Shown here one piece after another: positions 25,407 to 38,749 of a stretch of 64,000 nucleotides of DNA; the stretch's first letter is position 1, and the number at the start of each line of letters is the position of its first letter. The stretch lies in assembly GCA_023055505.1 (NCBI GenBank), contig JALIRH010000044.1:2604001-2668000 (forward strand). The letters are read 5' to 3'. Origin of the DNA: Callipepla californica brunnescens (Eukaryota; Chordata; Aves; Galliformes; Odontophoridae). The translations under genes and the position numbers were made by a program. Below the pieces are notes generated by a model that saw nothing but the letters and a program-made list of their open reading frames with translations, ran no database searches and had not been told where the DNA came from.

Positions 25407-28400
25407 CTTGTATTGAAAGCAAATTTCATCAATTAAAATGTAACCACGAACGCTCCTTTATTTAAACCAAGAAATGAATTATTCATGGACACTCTCTGCC
25501 TCTTCTCATCTGGAACGATCAGAATTTGCCTCAGAGGAAGACCTTATATATTGCTGCTGCTCTGGTATTTCTGTTGGAAGGGAAGGTTTTCAAAAGGATC
25601 TGTGTAACTTCAGAGCAGAAGCCACTTTTGAAATTGTTTATATATTCTGGATTATTATTATGCCCTTCTTCAAGAACAGATCAGGAAAATAATAGTGTAC
25701 CCAAAGTGTTAAACCAGACTTCAGAGTTTGCAAGACCTTTGCAGACAGTCTTCCAGATACATTACCTAATGTAAGTTCCATAGATTCCAGTTTTCTTCCA
25801 AGTACCCCGGCAGCTCCCACAGCTACTCAAGCATAGCCATGCAAACACAGACATCTGCTGCCCTCTCCCTAGCTGAGTTCCTGCCTTCTCCTCCATCCCA
25901 GTGAGGCAGAGACCCCAAACATCTCCCCGGTTTTGCAATCTCTGTGGCAATAGGTTTTGTTAATTCTTTGTTATTAACAAGTTTATAATTCCACTGTAAA
26001 GGCAGCTTGAAATTTCTGTATTATTTTTAATAAATACATGAAAAATTATCATAACATATTTCCCAGTAGGATAAATCAATTAGTAACTAAAAATATAAAA
26101 TCACATTTAGAATTTGTCAGCTGATGCCAATGAGGTCTCTGTGGAACCCACATGCTCTGCAGAATCAGCTGTTGTTATGCATGTTCTAATAAAATAACTT
26201 GATGTCTCTGTATGCGCTTCAGCTGCTACAGTAAGCTTTTTTTGTTCAGCCTCCTACTTAAAGCTCTTCATAAGACTGTCAGCAAGTTACCCATGTGAAT
26301 AGCTTTCAAAGAGCAAATTCTGCTAAGCATGAAGAAAATGTTTATTTCACCTTTCAGTTACACCTAATTCTAAGAACAAAGCAAACAAAAGAAAAACAAC
26401 AGATAGTAACCAAAAGCATAACTCATTTTGTAAGCTGATGTGACTGCACGAAGTCCAGGAGGTGGACAAACAGAAGCTAGAGAACATCTCTTATATCGCA
26501 AGCAACATCACTGATACTTTGTACCTGATCTAGGGTGCATTGCAAGATTAGGACCTCCATTCTGGGTCACTGAAGTGACTTGAGTACACCAGTGATGATC
26601 TTGGAGTCAAAGTAACTCAGTTCAAGCCACAGTTATTTCCCTAACTGAAGTTACTGACTGTCTGTACTGAATAATTACAATCTGCACTTCTAAAACACTT
26701 AAGCACAACAGGTCTTCCACCCAGACTGCTTGCCATATCATTAGAGCTACTCTGAACTTTTTATGTTTTACCATCAGACAACTGACTCTTCCCAGCATTC
26801 AGAAAAACTTGTGACTTCTTCCAGAAGCTTGCAGAAGATCTCAGCTTGGACTGTGAAGCTCCCAGTTAAACACTGGGAATTACTGCTACAGGTTAAACAT
26901 CCATCAGAGTGGTGTTTCAGAACCATGCAGGTCAGTATCTTATTACAGCAGAAGCTCTTTGCTGGCACAGGAAATAGTAAACAGAGAGGAACACAAATGT
27001 ACCAGCAGAGCTGTACTTTGCACAATCCTACTAACCAAAAGAAACCCAGCTATGGCAATAACAGAACTGTCTAATTTGCATCCTTGAAGTATCAGGAATT
27101 TTGCAAGCTCAGCAATGTTTACTGAAGTGAAGGGCAAGTGATCCATCTCATGAGCAGTTCCATCTCAGATCTCTCTTCTCTGCTATATAAACATCCCCCA
27201 GGCTCTACAAAAGGCTGAAAGCAAACTGGCGATCGTAGTGTGCTCCGCCTAATGTACCTACTCTACTACTGACTGCTTTAAAGACAACCATAGGGAACCA
27301 TATGGCCCTTGGTTCCAACCCTCTAGCATTATGCTCAGGACTTAACCAATAAATAGCTTTCGGGATTCTAATTTTTCACTAATATCATATTCAGGACTAG
27401 CAAGATTACTTAGATATTAAAATAAGAAGGAAGACTCCACTTTTGTGAAGAAAAGTGTTGTTATATTAAACACTCACTCAACACTGACATGAAGAAGGTA
27501 GCAGATCATCAAGACAAGAACAGAAGAAACACAATAAAATATGGAATTTTTGAAGAACTTCTATTGAAACTACTGTTGCCTGACCTTATTGCATGGATGA
27601 AATTCCTGAAGTGTTACCACGGATTCATTACTGACTATGGATGTTCAAGGTTCAGATACATTATGAGTACCTAACATATTTCAGATTTATTATTTTCCTT
27701 AAATCAGTGGTGGAAAGAGAGGAGATGCAGAAAGAGGGAGTACAGAGATGCTCTGACAAAACCAGAATGCCACAGCTTACATTTCGTATTTTAAAGGAAG
27801 TCCTTCTATTGGAGTTTGTCACAGGAAAACTGCATTACAGTTTTCACAGCTCCACAGATTCTGTTAGTTAATATCATCATTGCTTTATGTTACATTATGT
27901 TCCCTTTTCAGGAAAATAATTTGGATACCAGAGAAAACCTGCCTTAAATTGGACTTCAGGTTGTTTTGTTTGTTTGTTGTAGTAATTCATTATATTAAGT
28001 TTTAAAAGCAAAATCTGTTACATTTTAAAACAACTAGGTAGCCTTTTCCAAATAAATTGTTACACATTCATGCTCATTTATCTGAGATTTCTATTAGTTT
28101 AAGAAATTAGTTATATTCAGAACAATGATTGTCAAACTTCATGAAAAGAATTTTGAGTAGGATTTTATTTGTTAAAACAAACAAACAAAGGCTAGAACAA
28201 ATTTCATCTAGTTTTGTGTATTGACAGTCCAACCTGGTAGACTCTATGGCAAAATTCCCAGGTGACTTTGGCAAAACCAGAGTTTGACTCACGGTGACAG
28301 AGTCTATTATTAGGATAATATAAGCTTCTCCCACCTTTGGCTTCTTTTAGATTCTTCCCACTACGTTAAATTACAAATATGGATTTTTGCAGTACTCAGA

Positions 28401-30394
28401 GAAAGAATACTATTAACCTTGCCCAGAATTGCAGCCAAGTCTGATCACATTCCTTCTCCAGTATAAGAAGGCAGACATTCCAAGTACTTCACTGTCAGTG
28501 CTGCTCAGGGTTTTTAGAGACTATCTGTTAGTAATAAAGGAGGCAGCACAGTAACAAACGAACAGCCAGAGAGTCAATTTTCAAAAGCCTTCCAGCAGTA
28601 GTCTGCACAATGGGGCAGAATAAAGAAGAGCTGGCCCTTCCAAGAAGCCTGAAATTAGCTAATATGCTAAAGGTAATTTTGAAGAAGAATTTTTATATTT
28701 TATTTTGTACACATGTATGTGAAGTTCATGTTCTTTCCCAGTGAGTGATACAGCTGACATAAAGGACAGCATTTGTTACCTATACACAGAACTTGAGATA
28801 ACACTGAGCAGGAGACAGTGGCCAATGGAGGTGGGCTGACAGTATTGTTAGGCATTAATTGTCTTAAAAGCCAATAAGAAATAGAAATTAAGTTGTACAT
28901 AGCAAAGCACAAAATAACAACGCATTCTGCTGTTATAATTACTAACGCTGCCCACTAATCAGCAGTCAAACACTTAAAAGAATTAAAGTCCAATTTTAAG
29001 AAGTATAAATAACATTCAAGAGAGGTAAATGATCCAGTCTACACTTCCTAATAAACCCAAACTATCCTCACAAGCCTGTTGCTGAGACACACACACTGCA
29101 ACCACTGAAAGTGAGACAAACAGGGCAGGCAGCCTTGACTTTTAGACACGGAGAAGACCACAGCAGAGTCAGATACAAAGATGCGCCCATTCCAGAGTCA
29201 CAACACTTGTAGGAAATGCTGGAACAAGCTGCACACAACTCTCAGTGAGAGACAGCACATAGGGAAAAATCTTGTGTAAAGGATTAGAATAATTCACTGC
29301 ATGGACAAGTAAGTATTAAATAATCTTGATAAGACAATCCTTGCTCACTGTAATTCACCCTGGAAAAGACATAAGAATGATGGGGGGAAGGGGAAATAAA
29401 GTAATTTATTCCCATAGCCCCACTCACAAGACCTGAACAGATTTCTCTAATGGAACAAAACCCCTTGGGTCTGCTGAGGTCTCACAGGAGAGCTGTGAGC
29501 CAAGGACTCTGAGTACAGTGAATTCAATTTTATGTGAGAGAACAGGCACAGGCCTGTGAAGTCAAACTTGCATCCACACAGAGCCTACACAAAGGCTCAC
29601 AGAAATAGCTTGCCCTCTACCAGAGACATCACATCACTCTGCTTTGGTTCACTAATCCCTTTACAAACCAAATGCTTTCAATTGCAAACACAGCAAGTGT
29701 TTTATGGATAATTTCAGCAGAGTTCCCTTAAATCACATAGTTCAAGATATTATGCAAATTATTTGCATTTTGATTGACTAATCAGCTTCCTGAACAGAGC
29801 TCTCTATATATGATTACTGTCTTCATTGTAATTCAGCTTTGCCAGCCTCCTCCATTTAAGTACATCTATACATTTAGCTAAAACAGCAAAGATTCTTGAG
29901 ATTATTCTTTTGGAATTCCTAAGTATTCTTGGTATTTTTTTCAATAAAGTTAAAAATAAATGTGTTGTCCAAGGTCAATAAAAGCTTTCATTTGGTTGTA
30001 TTTAAAATCAAACATAGTCATATTTATGCTGGCAGCTCCAGCAACATTCACAGTTTGGAAGGCATGTGAAAGATTTTATTTAAAAAGAGTGATTTTCCAC
30101 TTCATGTTTGTTTCTGTTCAGAATCCATTTCCAAGATCTACACACTTAGCTATTGTCAGAAAAGGAGCATAACTCCAGCAGGTGTGTTCTCAGATGACCT
30201 TCTCTCTTTCTTAAAAAGCAATATCTTTGAAGATGTGGCAGATAGAATGACAAATTTAAGTACAAAGAAAATAAAATGAAAGATCCCACTAGCTCTAGGC
30301 ATCATGAAATCCAAAAATAGTCAATGTTGAAGAGTTTGGCAGCCCTCAGAAACGTGCTCTTGCTAATTTATATAATGTTCCCTGCTGTTTATGA
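25407..30394. other. Non-coding stretch, probably intronic
   Basis: No recognised repeat. A strong minus-strand donor (GTGAGT) near 28.29 kb lacks a good acceptor. A block at 29.75-29.79 kb holds paired octamer and homeodomain-type sites, listed separately. Confidence 0.4.
29752..29784. promoter_or_regulatory. Possible POU/homeodomain site cluster
   Basis: ATGCAAAT (29752-29759) and ATTTGCAT (29761-29768) are inverted copies of the POU octamer one base apart. Directly after them comes TGATTGACTAATCA (29771-29784), an interrupted palindrome with PBX/homeodomain-type TGATT halves. The sites are exact; enhancer function is inference only. Such A/T-rich words also arise by chance. Confidence 0.3.
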
Positions 30395-30843
30395 AGGCTG
30401 CACTGAAAGTTATGCCTCCTATTTTATTAGGTTGGCCCGCAATGTTAGAAGTGGATGTAGGTGGTATGGTCACAAATGCTGGACCTTCCCACTAATATTC
30501 CATTACACATCATGACAGATGGTAGCAGAGGGGCAGTCTGACAGAACGGTGCACATATGAAAACATATATGAAGCAAAGATGTGTCACTGAATTCCTTCA
30601 TGCAGAAAAAATATCACACCTTGACGTACATTGATATTTGCTGAACATTTATGGAGGCCAAACATTGAATGTAAGCACAGTGCTTCAGCATCTCAGCAGC
30701 ACAGATTTTGACAAGCACAGTGTGCAGTTCTTGATCATTGCTGGTGAAAACACATAGCTAATGGTGATGACTATGACAAAACTGTGTTGTATCTGTTGTA
30801 GTTTCCATGGAAATAAATAGGAAGGATTACTTTCAGTGTGACT
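30395..30843 (+). mobile_element. Non-autonomous mariner element (Galluhop-like), whole copy
   Basis: Both ends are present. The left end is GCACTGAAAGTTATGCCTCC followed by TATTTT. The right end (AATAGGAAGGATTACTTTCA then GTGTGACT) is its inverted complement with a few mismatches. TA dinucleotides lie at or next to both borders, as expected for mariner target sites. The ~450-base interior has no transposase frame, so the copy depends on an enzyme from elsewhere. The interior aligns with the 34.8 and 42.7 kb copies (for example the block around TTTATGGAGGCCAAACATTG). Confidence 0.85.
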
Positions 30844-33800
30844 TATGTATACTGGTCATCTTTCTGAGAAAAGCTCCTGTTATGCCAGAGTGAGCAGAGC
30901 ACACCAATCAACGTACACCCAACCTGCTGCAACACCACTGTGCAAATGGCATCAATAACTGCACCAGTCACAAGAGGTAAGAACTGATTTTCCTATGAGA
31001 CGGAGTATTTATGACTTCTTACACTTGTGGAAAGCATGAAGGCAACGCACAAATTCCCTTTCCCCTCCCAAACACACAAATTACAAACAAACCAAACCAT
31101 GCCAGAGTGGAGCTGAGCACTTGCCATGAAACACAAATGGGTGGAAAGAGGAACAGGAAAAAGCAGCACTGGTTATAAAATGTTCTCAGGGAGAGAGCAT
31201 GCTCTTCTTCTCTGTTAATAACGAGGAATATACCCAGCTTTCCTTCTCATACCATCACTTCTGACAGGAATAAAACAATTGGACAACATGATATTCTAGG
31301 GGATTACTCAAAAAGGGAAAACATACAACTGCATGAAAATAAAAGCTAATCAAGTAAAAACAGAGAATAGCAAGACCTTCTGTTCCTGACAATTGGAAGA
31401 AATGTACAACACTGAACAAATTAGGGACGTAAAATATGAGCATTTTTGGTTGAGACCTTTTAAAAACCCATTCAACCACCTACTCTCCACCACACCACTA
31501 AACCACTGAAGTTGGAGAAAATTCTTCCTTCCAGATCCATTTTGCTACAATAGCCAAATTATAGGTGCTTTTCAAATAGCATATTTAGATTTAAATAACA
31601 TACTTAGATTATAATAGGAATGAAGGTCTTGTTTTTGTTGTTGTGGTCTCACAGTTGATTTAAAGTTGTTTATTTGCAGGAATTGATGAAAGTTTCTATA
31701 ACCCTTGCATGGCAGGCATCCTCAAAGTCAGAACAAAAAAACCTTTTAGACTGATAACAGTAACAATGCACGAAACAAAGCCAGATAAGACAAATAATGT
31801 TAACTGTAGAATTACAGATTGGGTGAACAAAGTGATAGACTTATGACTATCAACACTTTTCTACACTTGGAATTTTCTCATAATAGCTACATGAGAACAA
31901 CTGGTTTGGTTGAAACTAAAATTACTACCGCAGTATAATTACTGAGAAGTTTTTTATGGCACTTTTCCAAGTATAACTTCATCCCCTGGAATCTATTTCA
32001 CTCCTCAGGTTGCTTTCCTTGCTTACAGGACTGTCATACTGTGAACCTCTGCAGCAGAAGTTTCTGGATAGTGTTTACTGTCCAAATCACCCCTTGCAGA
32101 AATGTTAGTTTCTATAGGTCCAGGGTTTCCATCCTGGCAGCTCTCACAGAGACATCTTTTTACTATACGGAAGAGCATACGGAGCTTTTGCAGAAGTCAA
32201 ACTCCCCCTTGAAAGCTGATGCAGCATAAAAACAGTCCTCCTGATGGTTTCTCTATCATCTACAGGCCTCTGAGCTACACAAAGCCTTGTCACTTCACTG
32301 GAATTTGAGTATTTAGTCCTTCAAAATTAGAACTCACTATTTCTGTGAAAGACAACAACCAGAAAAGGGTCAAAGCAGGCTTTCAATGCTCAGGCAGCAT
32401 CCTGGTGTGTCTTTTCAGGGGCTGATATGTCTCTAGTATCAGTACAGTTTCAAAGGAACATTCCACCGTATACACTCGTTTGGAGAAACACAGATCATTT
32501 GCCCTTCAGGAGCCTCTCCTCCCAACCCAATCTGTCTCTGGCACTGAAAGAAAATAACAGAGTACGTGCACCTACCAGATCTCAAGTTGCTCAGCAACAG
32601 TTTTTGACTTCTAGTCCAAATTTTTGTTTGTTAAGAAAAAGTAGCATTTATAGCTCTCATCTTCTTGTGAAGATTATAATAAAAGAGATAAAAGTTACTT
32701 CCCACCTACTCATTTTTCATGTAAAGTTTAGGAAGAAAACATTAATTTCTTGGATATTAACACAGAGTATATTTTATATTGAGTAAACACATTTTTACAA
32801 GTCTAATTAAATATCACTAGCTGTTACTTAATAGCAGGTTGTGTTTATTACATCTATCCACATGCTTGTAGCACATATCAAATCAAGCTAGTGATTGTCT
32901 GTTAGGAGAAAAAGGAAAGCAAAGTAGTTTCAAGGTGGTGTTGCAATCCCACCTGTACTAACACCACCAAGTTCTTCCTACCATAGCCCGCACAGATTCA
33001 TTAGCACAGACTTTTCCACACAAAATGCAAAAGTTACAAGCTTTTATAAGGCCAAAGAGATTTTTAAAAAGGTGAAACTAATTTCAAAAGTAGAAAAATT
33101 GCTTTCAAAAGCTCAATAAGGTCCCAAAACTATTTTAGTTTGAAATTGAAGTACGGAAAGAACACTTACATTTGTTATCTCTACTCTCATCAGAAAGGCC
33201 ATAATTAAAATACATTTCACAGGCATTTATGGAAGAAAATTGCTCCAGACACAGCAGAAATTTTACTCACTAAAATCACAGGTCTACAGCAAACTTACAA
33301 AAGGAGAGGGTGCTTAAAACAGTCAAGAAGCAAAAGAGTGTTTCAGCTGCTTTTAGAGTGTTCATACATTTTACCCCCTCAGTCCTAAGATTTGCCATTA
33401 TGAAATCATTATGAAGGATATACCAGTGATGACTCTCAATTGAGAAACAAAACCACACTACTAACGTTATACCAAGGGATCTCACCTTACTAAGAAAAAA
33501 AAACATCAGTTACTAGCCCTTTTGGGTCTATGCTACAGTCCAAGAAAGTGCATTCTGTATGGAGATAGGAAAATCGGTATGATTTTGACTGAAGCAAGAT
33601 GTCTTGAAAGACACTGTGACGAGAAATCCTGCCTTGCAGTTCTACCCAAAAAGTACAAAAATGTAATCTTTATTGTACTCTGTCCCATGGAGGATCAAAG
33701 CATTCCTGCCTCACTAACTGTAATAACATACCTTCTACACAATAACAACTATACCATAATCTCCAAATAGAAAACAGGGAAGCAACAAGCAAGATCATTA

Positions 33801-34768
33801 TTTGGTCTAGATACACCTGTGTTTAAGCCACTAGATATGCTACCTCTGTATCTTTCTACCATTGCTTGGCCTACAGTGGGCTTGTGTATCTTTGTTTGTG
33901 TAACAGATGCCCATACAATGATCTGGGACGCCACAACTAATGACAAAAGCAATAAAAAGATCTATTCATCAAGTCTCAGATATGAATAAGATTTTCAGAA
34001 CATGATTAATATGTTCAGAATTATTTCAGCAGTAATATAACCTGTTCATTAGCTTTACAGAACAAGCAGACCAGCTCTCTTTTGTCTCCACTCTGTGGTC
34101 TTGACCTACTTTTCATAAAGTTATGCATGCCTGAGCTCCAGTCTAACAGTAATAGGCAGGCAGGTTATTTCGGGATTCAAGGCCAGGCTGAATTTGTCTG
34201 GGACACTAGTGAAGGCCAGCTGGCTATCTTCCTTTTCTTTAGTTGTGCTTCTTCTTGCAGTCCTCCTTTCACAGGGCATGTAGGGATAAGGGGAACCATG
34301 CATATTCATAACCAGCCATCCTCATTCTCCGCCCAGAGCAGTGAATTATAAAAGAATCAGGACTAATGCCACTGGTCTACAGACTGATGCTACTACTTGG
34401 GAAACGGTGCCCTAAAGAACTAAGGTTGCTGCTGTTTAAAATAAAAACAAAACAAGCAAAGGGTATCTACAGCCATGAGCATTTATTATCTTGCATTTGT
34501 TTTACCACAGCTGCAGTCACTCTCACTCTCAGCAGACTTCCTCCAGGTTGAATGCACACATTTTAGAGGTTCAACCTTGAAGATGTGCAAAGCACTGCAT
34601 AGTGGGGGTAGAAGAACAGAAATAAAGCTGTCACCACAAATGGTATGAACAATGTTGTGTTCGCGTCAGACCAAAATCTGAAACTAGAAAGAATTAATTC
34701 ATGGGGAGACTTTTCTAATTTCAGCAAGAGACATTTTTAGATCAGTTCACGTTAACACAGAATATATG
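30844..34768. other. Non-coding stretch, probably intronic
   Basis: No recognised repeat and no exon with convincing borders. The 119-codon plus-strand frame at 32427-32786 has no family resemblance and no supporting splice context. Confidence 0.4.
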
Positions 34769-35636
34769 GGGGCTTCTCCAGAAGTTATACCTCCTAATTT
34801 ATTCTGTTCATAAAAGATGTCAGAGTCAGATGTCAGTAGCATGGTGGTAGAGTCTGAACCTTCCCATCAATATTCTGTTACATTTAATTGCCATATGACA
34901 AGTGGCAGCAGAGGGGCAATCTGACACGATGGCATCTGACTGAAATGCAGATGGAATGAAAGTGCAGTATTGAATTCCTCCATGTGTCAATAGTGCCCAT
35001 TGACACTCATTCTGGGGTGCGTTATAAGACTCTGGCCAATAGGCAGAGGGAGGTGATTCCCCTCACTTCTCTGCCCTGGTGAGGCCACATTTGGAGTACT
35101 GCATCCAGTTCCAGGCTCCCCAGTTCAAAAAAGGAGAGGGACCTCCTAGAAAGAGTCCAGTGGAAAGCCAAAAATATGACAAAGGGTCTGGAACAGCTCC
35201 CATAAGAGAAACGGCTGATAGATCTGGGTCTGTTCAGCCTATTCAAGACCTATCTGGCCTACACATCTTATTGTAAAGAATCTGCTTTAGCAAGGGGTTG
35301 GAAACAACGGTCTCCAGAGGTTCCCTCCCTAAAATTTTGCAATTCACTGATGCTTGAGGAACATTCACAGAGGCCAAACAGCTGACATGAGCACAGTGAG
35401 ATGGAGGGTGGTGCATTTCAACAGCTGCAACAGTGGATCACATCCATTCACTGGTGAAGGTGTACAGCATGTAGGCTCTCATTCATAACAGGTGAAAATG
35501 CATAGCTAATACTGATGACTGTTGAAAAATAGTGTTTTGTAGCTGTGAATTTGATCTGTCAAATAGCAGTATTTTGTTCTTTGTACGCCTTGTAACATCC
35601 ATGGAAAAAAATAGAAGGCATTACTTCTGGAACACT
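34769..35636 (+). mobile_element. Non-autonomous mariner element split by a CR1 insertion
   Basis: The left inverted repeat (CTTCTCCAGAAGTTATACCT, CC) and right inverted repeat (AGAAGGCATTACTTCTGGAA) match the family. The element is interrupted in the middle by about 330 bases of CR1. The two halves join at the same place that is continuous in the 30.4 and 42.7 kb copies (around CATTGACACTCATT and CACTGATGCTTG). The left half includes the shared block GTGGCAGCAGAGGGGCAATC. Confidence 0.85.
35008..35338 (+). mobile_element. CR1 LINE 3' part, nested in a mariner
   Basis: Recognised by CTGGTGAGGCCACATTTGGA, GTACTGCATCCAGTTCCAGG and the 3' end GAGGTTCCCTCCCTAAAATT. It has internal deletions: the middle of the usual CR1 3' end is missing after CATCTTATTGTAA. 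The flanks repeat ATTC on both sides, consistent with a short target-site duplication. It inserted after the mariner, giving a relative age. Confidence 0.85.
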
Positions 35637-38600
35637 GAATGTATTCTCAGAAAAAACATGAATACGTATACTGGAAACCTTGAAAACTCATAAGAAAATA
35701 TTTCCCTGATAGAGCACAGTCATAAAATTATTTTAAGTTCTTTTAACAGTTAAGTACACTTTTTTATTTCAAAGAATTTGACATATTCTATATTAACCTG
35801 GCAAGAAAAATTCAACCCAGCAGAATTAAGCATATGTTTTGATGCATCTTCCCCCCCACTTTCATTTCACTTGAATTTACATTGTCTCCAATATTCTACT
35901 GAGTTTAACTTGGATAAGTAATACCTTGCACATTTGCTGCCTCCTTACTGTCTTCATTTCTATTATAAACACAACTAGGCATCGACCACAAGCAGCACTA
36001 CATTGTACTAGGCATCACAGGCAGAATGATAGAGTTCAAAAGCTCTCAGTACAAGCATATAAGAAAAACCTCAATGCAAGGAAAGGGAAGTAGACAAATC
36101 AACCGCAATGAAGCGCAACACGTGCAAAACTACAATTTGCTCAGGGCTAGGAAGCAGCAATAGAGTCATAAGGAGTGAACACAAGTGTAAGGAGAAGGAA
36201 ACAAAGTGAAGCCAAGGTGAAGTGTCACTTCTTGTCAGTTCTGGAGCTCAAACATATGAGCTGTGAACTGCAAATCACGATTATAAATCCTGCTCACATA
36301 CAGAACCTAGGCGTCAGCTATCCTGATTCCTGTTAACCTCACTTCTTTCCATGTGTGCAGGAGCCTACCTCTTTCCAAATCCCATTGAGATCTGCTAATA
36401 AATCACACTCATAGCACTATGATTGCACAAGTTTAGCTTTCAAATAATTGTAGTTTGAAGAATTTAAATCCCAGAGACTATCAATTTTTTATGCTATGGA
36501 TTTCACAAACTTTTCCTCATGAAGACTGTTTCCTTACCAGAAATGAACTGCACACCTCTTGTCATTACAGATATAGTACCATCCTAAACAGGCTCAGTAT
36601 ATGGTCCTCATGAAAGAGGAACAGGAGATGTTTTGTAGCTAAATTCTGAATATTGTGCATCTGTTTTTGTTGGATAGGGTGAGGTGTGTTTGGAAATTAT
36701 GAAACAATTTCCATTTGCATAATAACTAGAGAACTGAAATAGCAATTAGGGTCCTTCCCATGCCAGGTCTAAAGCTTGAAAAAAAGAATGTTACAGTTAT
36801 TCTCACAATCAACCTGCTATTCTATATCTCTCAGAGGAGGGACAGAAATAATCCAACTAGTTTTTCCACATGTGAGCAAGAAAGGTTGCTTGCATTATAG
36901 ACTTTCCTCAGAACTGTGGATGTTACCAGACAAGTCAGGAGAAAATCATCTGAAGATATGACATTTGCTGCGCCTGCTGGTACTTTCATAGCATCAAACA
37001 AAAAAGGAATAACGTATTTCATTGCAACACCTTTCAAAGGAAGGAAACTTGACAGCCTCATCACATTTAAGCGCTCTTCACATGCATGAGCACAGCTGAG
37101 AAAAGGGCTAAGGCTAGGTCACTGTTCTGCAGGGAGAGCTCAGGATGGAATAGAACTCAAATAACAGAAAACACACCAATATTTATACCTTGACAGCACA
37201 CAGTGAATACTACGATCAAACTTGCCTTTTGTGTCTCCCCTTCAGTTGTCCAATTTGTAATTAATTCTCCTCAGTCCTCTCCTGAAAGTCACAAAAACTT
37301 CCACTCTTTTGAATATGTAATGCAGAGGGGAACCACTGCATTATTTTAGTATTCTGAATGAAAGAGGTGGCAGGCACTGACAAAAAGTCATTGGATTATC
37401 TTGTCTAATCTGTTTGGTAAGAAGATACCACAGCATTTCATCCAATTGTTCTCATGTTGAGGCCCACACCTCACATGACTGGCAAATGTTAATTCTAAGA
37501 ACTACACTTCTGCTTTTAATGAAATAGATTCCACCAGGGGTATGTTATTAAGGTCCACAAACTCTACTCAAGGCCTTCTGGTCCACTGTTTTGCTGTTTG
37601 GCTTAGCATTGGGTTGTGTTTTTATTTATTGATGCATTTTTTTAGTTTTTAAACATGTGTACTTATGTATCTATAAAGTGTTTAAGATCCTCATCCACAT
37701 CAAAACCATCTAAGAATACAGCAACAAAATGCCTACTTCTTCATTATCAAAAATGTAAGGAGCAGTGGTATTTCAGATGTTTCAGCTGTAATCTGGCATT
37801 TGATAGAGCTTTTCAATATTATCTCTATATAACAGAGCTTGAAGTTACCAAGTAATTTTACTGTGAGACAAAGAATAGCACACCTTAACCAGAGAAGGTT
37901 TTCCTGGGAGCTGTGTGGAATAGCTCATGTTCAGACCAGAACGGACATCCAAGAATAATACCAGTTGGTGTTTGCTGACTGTGCAGTCCTGTCTCCTCAG
38001 AAAAAAATCTCAACAAAGCAGAAAATAACTTGGAATAAGTTAACCTGTGTTGCTTACATTTGATTAACTTTAATTACTAATCTCCTGAAATCATTCCTTC
38101 TTCTGCTCCATTAAGAGATAATCCATCATCACTTATGATTCTTATTTGAATAAATGTGAGGCTTATCGAAAGCACAGGGAAAACAATTCTTCTAGTACTG
38201 TATGAATAAAAAGTATTACTTTGTAGTCAAAATATTTCATTTTATCATTTCACTTACAAAAAGCTTTTCAAGTTACTCCTCATGGTCTTATGAAAGCTTT
38301 TCAGACATTTTCCAGTTTCTTGTACACTCGTCCAGCCTCAGACCAACTACTCGTTAAATGATTAAAATTTGATCAGCATATAGACTGTAAGTTACACTAC
38401 ACAGTGCTGTGGCAGATTACATACAAACAGATACTGCTTTTTTGTTGTTTGAGAGAGAATTATGTTTATTTCTACATTAAATGTTATGGTGTCTGAGACC
38501 ACCCTTTCAGTTGTTTTCATAGAAGACTGAAGCTGCTTTTTCATATTTTCATACTGTGAACTGTAAACTACAGTAGACACAAAGCATCTTTCTCCTCCAA

Positions 38601-38730
38601 CACACAAAGCATAGAGATGACATCCATTTATTTAAGTCAGTTATTTCACCAACATCAGTAGACAGTGTTGTAGGTTTTTTATATTTGAAGGAAAAAAGGG
38701 GCGCCAAGAAGATACATTACTTTTTTACTA

Positions 38731-38749
38731 TTTTTTTTTTTTTTTTTTT
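38731..38749. repeat. Poly(T) tract
   Basis: Nineteen uninterrupted T after TTTTTTACTA. No retrotransposon body could be recognised on either side. Confidence 0.9.
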
